NCBI RefSeq assembly: GCF_001894945.1
Contig: NZ_BCXE01000021.1
Span: forward strand, 186,001-250,000
Length of the DNA: 64,000 nt
Direction: 5' to 3'
DNA from: Rhodococcus ruber NBRC 15591
GTDB taxonomy: Bacteria; Actinomycetota; Actinomycetes; Mycobacteriales; Mycobacteriaceae
In this document: positions 61,246 through 64,000 of the stretch, one piece after another
Layout: every line of letters starts with the position of its first letter
How positions within the stretch are numbered: the stretch's first letter is position 1
Notes under the pieces: generated by a model
Databases searched by the model: none
What the model was told of the DNA's origin: nothing
What the model saw: the letters and a program-made list of their open reading frames with translations, nothing else
Made by a program: the position numbers and the translations under genes

Positions 61246-64000
61246 TCAGTTGGGGCTTCCCCCGGCCGCCAGGAAGTTGTCGACGGCGCGTTGGAGCCGG
61301 TCGAGCGCGGCGCCGTACGACGTGAAGTCGCCCGTGCGCTGAGCCTCGCGCAGATCCGCCAGGGCGCTGTTCAGTTCGACGACGGCGGCGGTCAGCTGCT
61401 CCGGGGTCGGCTCCGCGGCCGGCGGGGGCGCGGTGGTCGGCGGCACCGCGGCGCCGCCCTCGGACGGCGGTGCGGTCGCAGGATCCGGCGAGGTCGCGGC
61501 GTCTCCTCCGGGCGCGGTCGCCACCCGGCCCGTTCCCGCCCCGAAGACCTGGTCGAGGGCCTCGGCGAGGGTGGGCGCGTACCCGACACGGACGCCGCCG
61601 GCGCTGGGTTCGCGATAGCTGACCAGCACCCGCGACAACTGCGGGAACGTCGAACCGTCGGCGGTGCTCGTGAGACGTTCGGTGAACAGGGGCTCGACGT
61701 AGAGCACCCCGCCGTCCGCTATCGGCAGCGTCAGCAGATTGCCGTAGTGGATCCGGTTTGACCGCTCGAGCAGGGTGCGTTCGGAGGCCACCCGGGTGTC
61801 GGAGATCATCGAGTTCTGGGTCTGCTGCGGACCCTGGGTCTGCGTGTCGGTCGGCAGCTGCAGCACCTCCATCCGGCCGTAGTTGTCCGGGTCGGAGTCC
61901 ACCGAGATGTAGGCGGAGAGGAATTCTCGGTTGAACCCCACCATCGCGCTGGCCAGACGGAAGGACGGTTCCGCGCTCTCGCGGTCACCGACCAGCACGT
62001 AGTACGGCGGCTGAGACCCCACGGCCTCGGAGGTGGGGTCGCTGGGAACGGACCAGAACGCATTGTTGGTGAAGAATTCCCGTGGGTCGTCGACGTGGTA
62101 CTTCGCGAGCCGGTCCCGCTGGAGACCGAAGAGGTCCTCCGGGTAACGGAAGTGGGAGCGCAGTTCCGGGCTGATCGATTCCGGCGGTTGCACGGCGTCG
62201 GGGAAGGCGCCCATCCACGCCGCGAGGACCGGGTCGTTCGTGTCCACCTGGTAGAGGGTGACGGTGCCGTCGTAGGCGTCCACCGTGGCCTTGACCGAGT
62301 TCCTGATGTAGGAGACGGCCTCACCCGGCAATAGCCGGCCGGTCTCGGTGACGCCGGCGCCGGGCAGCGCGCCGGCCTGGGAGTACGGGTAGTGCGCGAG
62401 GGTGGTGTAGCCGTCGACGATCCAGACGATCCGGCCTGCCACCACCGCCGGGTACGGGTTGGCGTCGGTGCGCAGCCACGGCGCGACCCGCTCCACGCGG
62501 GTCTTCGGATCACGATCGAAGATGATCTTCGAATCCGCCCCGATGGCGCCGGAGAACAGGATGTTGCGCTCGCCGTAGCGCACCGCGAAGGCCAGCCGGT
62601 TGATCCAGCTCCCGATCGGCACTCCCCCGCTTCCGGTGTAGGTGTACTGGGAGGTGTCCGTGTCGTACTCGCGCGGCGCCGCACCTGCGGGCCCGCCGAC
62701 GATCGCGTAGTCCGGGTCCGACGCCGCGATCAGCTCACCGAAGTAGATGCGCGGTTGCTCGACCGGGATCAGTTGCCGGCCGGAGGCCTGGGAAGCGATG
62801 TCGCTGACGGTGTAGATGGGGTAACCGCTGTCGCTTCCGCTGCCGGCCGCGGCCGCGTCCCGGACGGCGGCGTTGACCCGGTTCGCCGGCGCCGCCACGA
62901 ATCCGTTGCCGTGGGTGTAGACGGTGTGCCGGTTGATCCACTGGGTCTGGTTGCCGCTCAGACTGTCCGGGGAGAGTTCCCGGGCGGCGACGATGTAGTC
63001 ACCGACCTTCCCGTCGATGGTGTACCGGTCGATGTCCAGCTGCGGAGTGAACCCGTAGAAGTTCTTCAGCTGCTGTTGCTGGGTGAAGGTCCTGGAGAGC
63101 ACGTTCGGGTCCAGCAGCCGGGCATTGGCGATCGTGGTGACGTCGGCCGGGATCTCCCGCGGCGGCCGGGTTCCGACCCCGGGATAGTCGAGGTACTCGA
63201 CGCGATCGGCCTCGATCTCGTACGCCTGCCTGGTCGCGGCGATGTTGCGCTCGATGTACGGGCTCTCGCGATCGGCCGCATTCGGGCGCACCGAGAACTG
63301 CTCCGTGAGCGCCGGGAAGACACCGCCGACGACGATCGACGACAGGACCAGGAGCGCGGTCGCCATCAGCGGCACCCGCAGGTCGTCCAGCAGTATCGAG
63401 GCGAAGAACGCCGCCGCGCAGAGCACGGCGATCGCCACCAGGATCAGGCGCGCCGGCAGGACCGCGTTGATGTCGGTGAACCCGGCCCCGGTGAACGTCG
63501 GTTCCTTCCGGCCGCTCCACAACAACTCGTACCGGTCGAACCAGTACGCGACCGCCTTGAGCGCGACGAAGCTCCCGGCGAGAACCGCGATCTGGATCCG
63601 GGCCGCGCGCGTCGTCGCGCCGGTGGTACCGCGTCGGGTCTCGGAGCCGGTCGTGAAGGGCACCCGGAGTCCACCGAAGAGGTAGTGGGTAGCCGCGCAG
63701 AGCACGAGTGCCAGGAACAGCGCGACGAACGCCCACGTCAGCAGGAGCCGGTAGAAGGGCAGGTCGAAGACGTAGAACCCGATATCGTGCCCGAACTCGG
63801 CGTCGGAGCTACCGAATGCTCCGCCGTGGAGGAAGAGCTGCACTCTGGCCCACTGGCTCTGTGCGCTCAGGCCGAAGAACAGTCCCAGCAGCAGCGGAAT
63901 GCCGATCGCGTACAGCTTCGGGCGCCGCAGCACCATGATCCGGTATCGCTCGATCGGATCGTCCGGACCGGTGGCGAACAGGGGGCGCGATCGGTACGCC
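61246..64000 (-). CDS. UPF0182 large membrane protein, partial (N-terminus outside window)
   Basis: 918 codons of a protein of the UPF0182 family (Rv3193c type, about 990 aa in M. tuberculosis); the frame is open to the right window edge, entering at residue AYRSRPLFATGPDDP. Several transmembrane segments lie in the N-terminal third (up to about residue 220), followed by a large extracellular domain and a Pro/Ala-rich region with TAPPSEGGAAVPPTTAPPPAAEP before a short C-terminal helix. Function unknown. In M. tuberculosis this gene lies far from the smc region, so it marks rearranged gene order. Confidence 0.93.
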   Translation of the reverse strand, partial: AYRSRPLFATGPDDPIERYRIMVLRRPKLYAIGIPLLLGLFFGLSAQSQWARVQLFLHGGAFGSSDAEFGHDIGFYVFDLPFYRLLLTWAFVALFLALVLCAATHYLFGGLRVPFTTGSETRRGTTGATTRAARIQIAVLAGSFVALKAVAYWFDRYELLWSGRKEPTFTGAGFTDINAVLPARLILVAIAVLCAAAFFASILLDDLRVPLMATALLVLSSIVVGGVFPALTEQFSVRPNAADRESPYIERNIAATRQAYEIEADRVEYLDYPGVGTRPPREIPADVTTIANARLLDPNVLSRTFTQQQQLKNFYGFTPQLDIDRYTIDGKVGDYIVAARELSPDSLSGNQTQWINRHTVYTHGNGFVAAPANRVNAAVRDAAAAGSGSDSGYPIYTVSDIASQASGRQLIPVEQPRIYFGELIAASDPDYAIVGGPAGAAPREYDTDTSQYTYTGSGGVPIGSWINRLAFAVRYGERNILFSGAIGADSKIIFDRDPKTRVERVAPWLRTDANPYPAVVAGRIVWIVDGYTTLAHYPYSQAGALPGAGVTETGRLLPGEAVSYIRNSVKATVDAYDGTVTLYQVDTNDPVLAAWMGAFPDAVQPPESISPELRSHFRYPEDLFGLQRDRLAKYHVDDPREFFTNNAFWSVPSDPTSEAVGSQPPYYVLVGDRESAEPSFRLASAMVGFNREFLSAYISVDSDPDNYGRMEVLQLPTDTQTQGPQQTQNSMISDTRVASERTLLERSNRIHYGNLLTLPIADGGVLYVEPLFTERLTSTADGSTFPQLSRVLVSYREPSAGGVRVGYAPTLAEALDQVFGAGTGRVATAPGGDAATSPDPATAPPSEGGAAVPPTTAPPPAAEPTPEQLTAAVVELNSALADLREAQRTGDFTSYGAALDRLQRAVDNFLAAGGSPN

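Overview
The window is GC-rich chromosomal DNA of an actinobacterium. Gene content and order match the mycolic-acid-producing Mycobacteriales, and the sequences look most like Rhodococcus or a close relative. This assignment is an inference from protein similarity to remembered Mycobacterium tuberculosis proteins and from gene order. No 16S rRNA or other rRNA/tRNA gene is present to confirm it.

From 1 to about 51.7 kb, mostly on the minus strand, the layout follows the conserved block corresponding to M. tuberculosis Rv2861c-Rv2923c. It contains mapB; an acyl-CoA synthetase with a divergent GAF-LuxR regulator (not part of the M. tuberculosis block as I remember it); a penicillin-binding lipoprotein; a GNAT protein; ispG-rip1-dxr (MEP isoprenoid pathway and a site-2 protease); rlmN; cdsA-frr-pyrH-tsf-rpsB; an M23 peptidase; an EspI/MinD-like ATPase; xerC; dprA-comM-yraN; rnhB-lepB-rplS; tex; an LppW-type lipoprotein; trmD-rimM-KH-rpsP; an amidohydrolase; ffh; glnD-glnB-amt; ftsY-smc-acyP; and an OsmC protein. 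Many neighbours overlap by 1-4 bases and hairpin terminators separate the units. An iron module is inserted at 22-24 kb: a Bcr/CflA-type MFS exporter and a siderophore-interacting protein with a good IdeR-type box.

At about 51.7 kb the conserved order breaks. The genes expected after the OsmC gene (fpg, rnc) are replaced by a PcaQ-like LysR regulator divergent from pcaH-pcaG (protocatechuate 3,4-dioxygenase), a cation/proton antiporter, and two consecutive TetR/ABC-ATPase/permease cassettes (55.6-61.0 kb). The window ends inside a large UPF0182 membrane protein gene.

Most of the window is well-understood housekeeping. The points most worth a second look are: a seven-G run that frameshifts a CPBP-family protease gene (36.78 kb); a long imperfect inverted repeat between amt and ftsY (44.49-44.59 kb) beside phased GlnR-like half-sites; a 17-bp-arm palindrome at 27.5 kb; the LysR operator/promoter layout at pcaHG; perfect or near-perfect TetR operators at near-leaderless starts; an orphan EspI-like ATPase; and an 18-bp minisatellite inside ftsY. 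I saw no CRISPR array, prophage, insertion sequence or clearly new multi-gene system.
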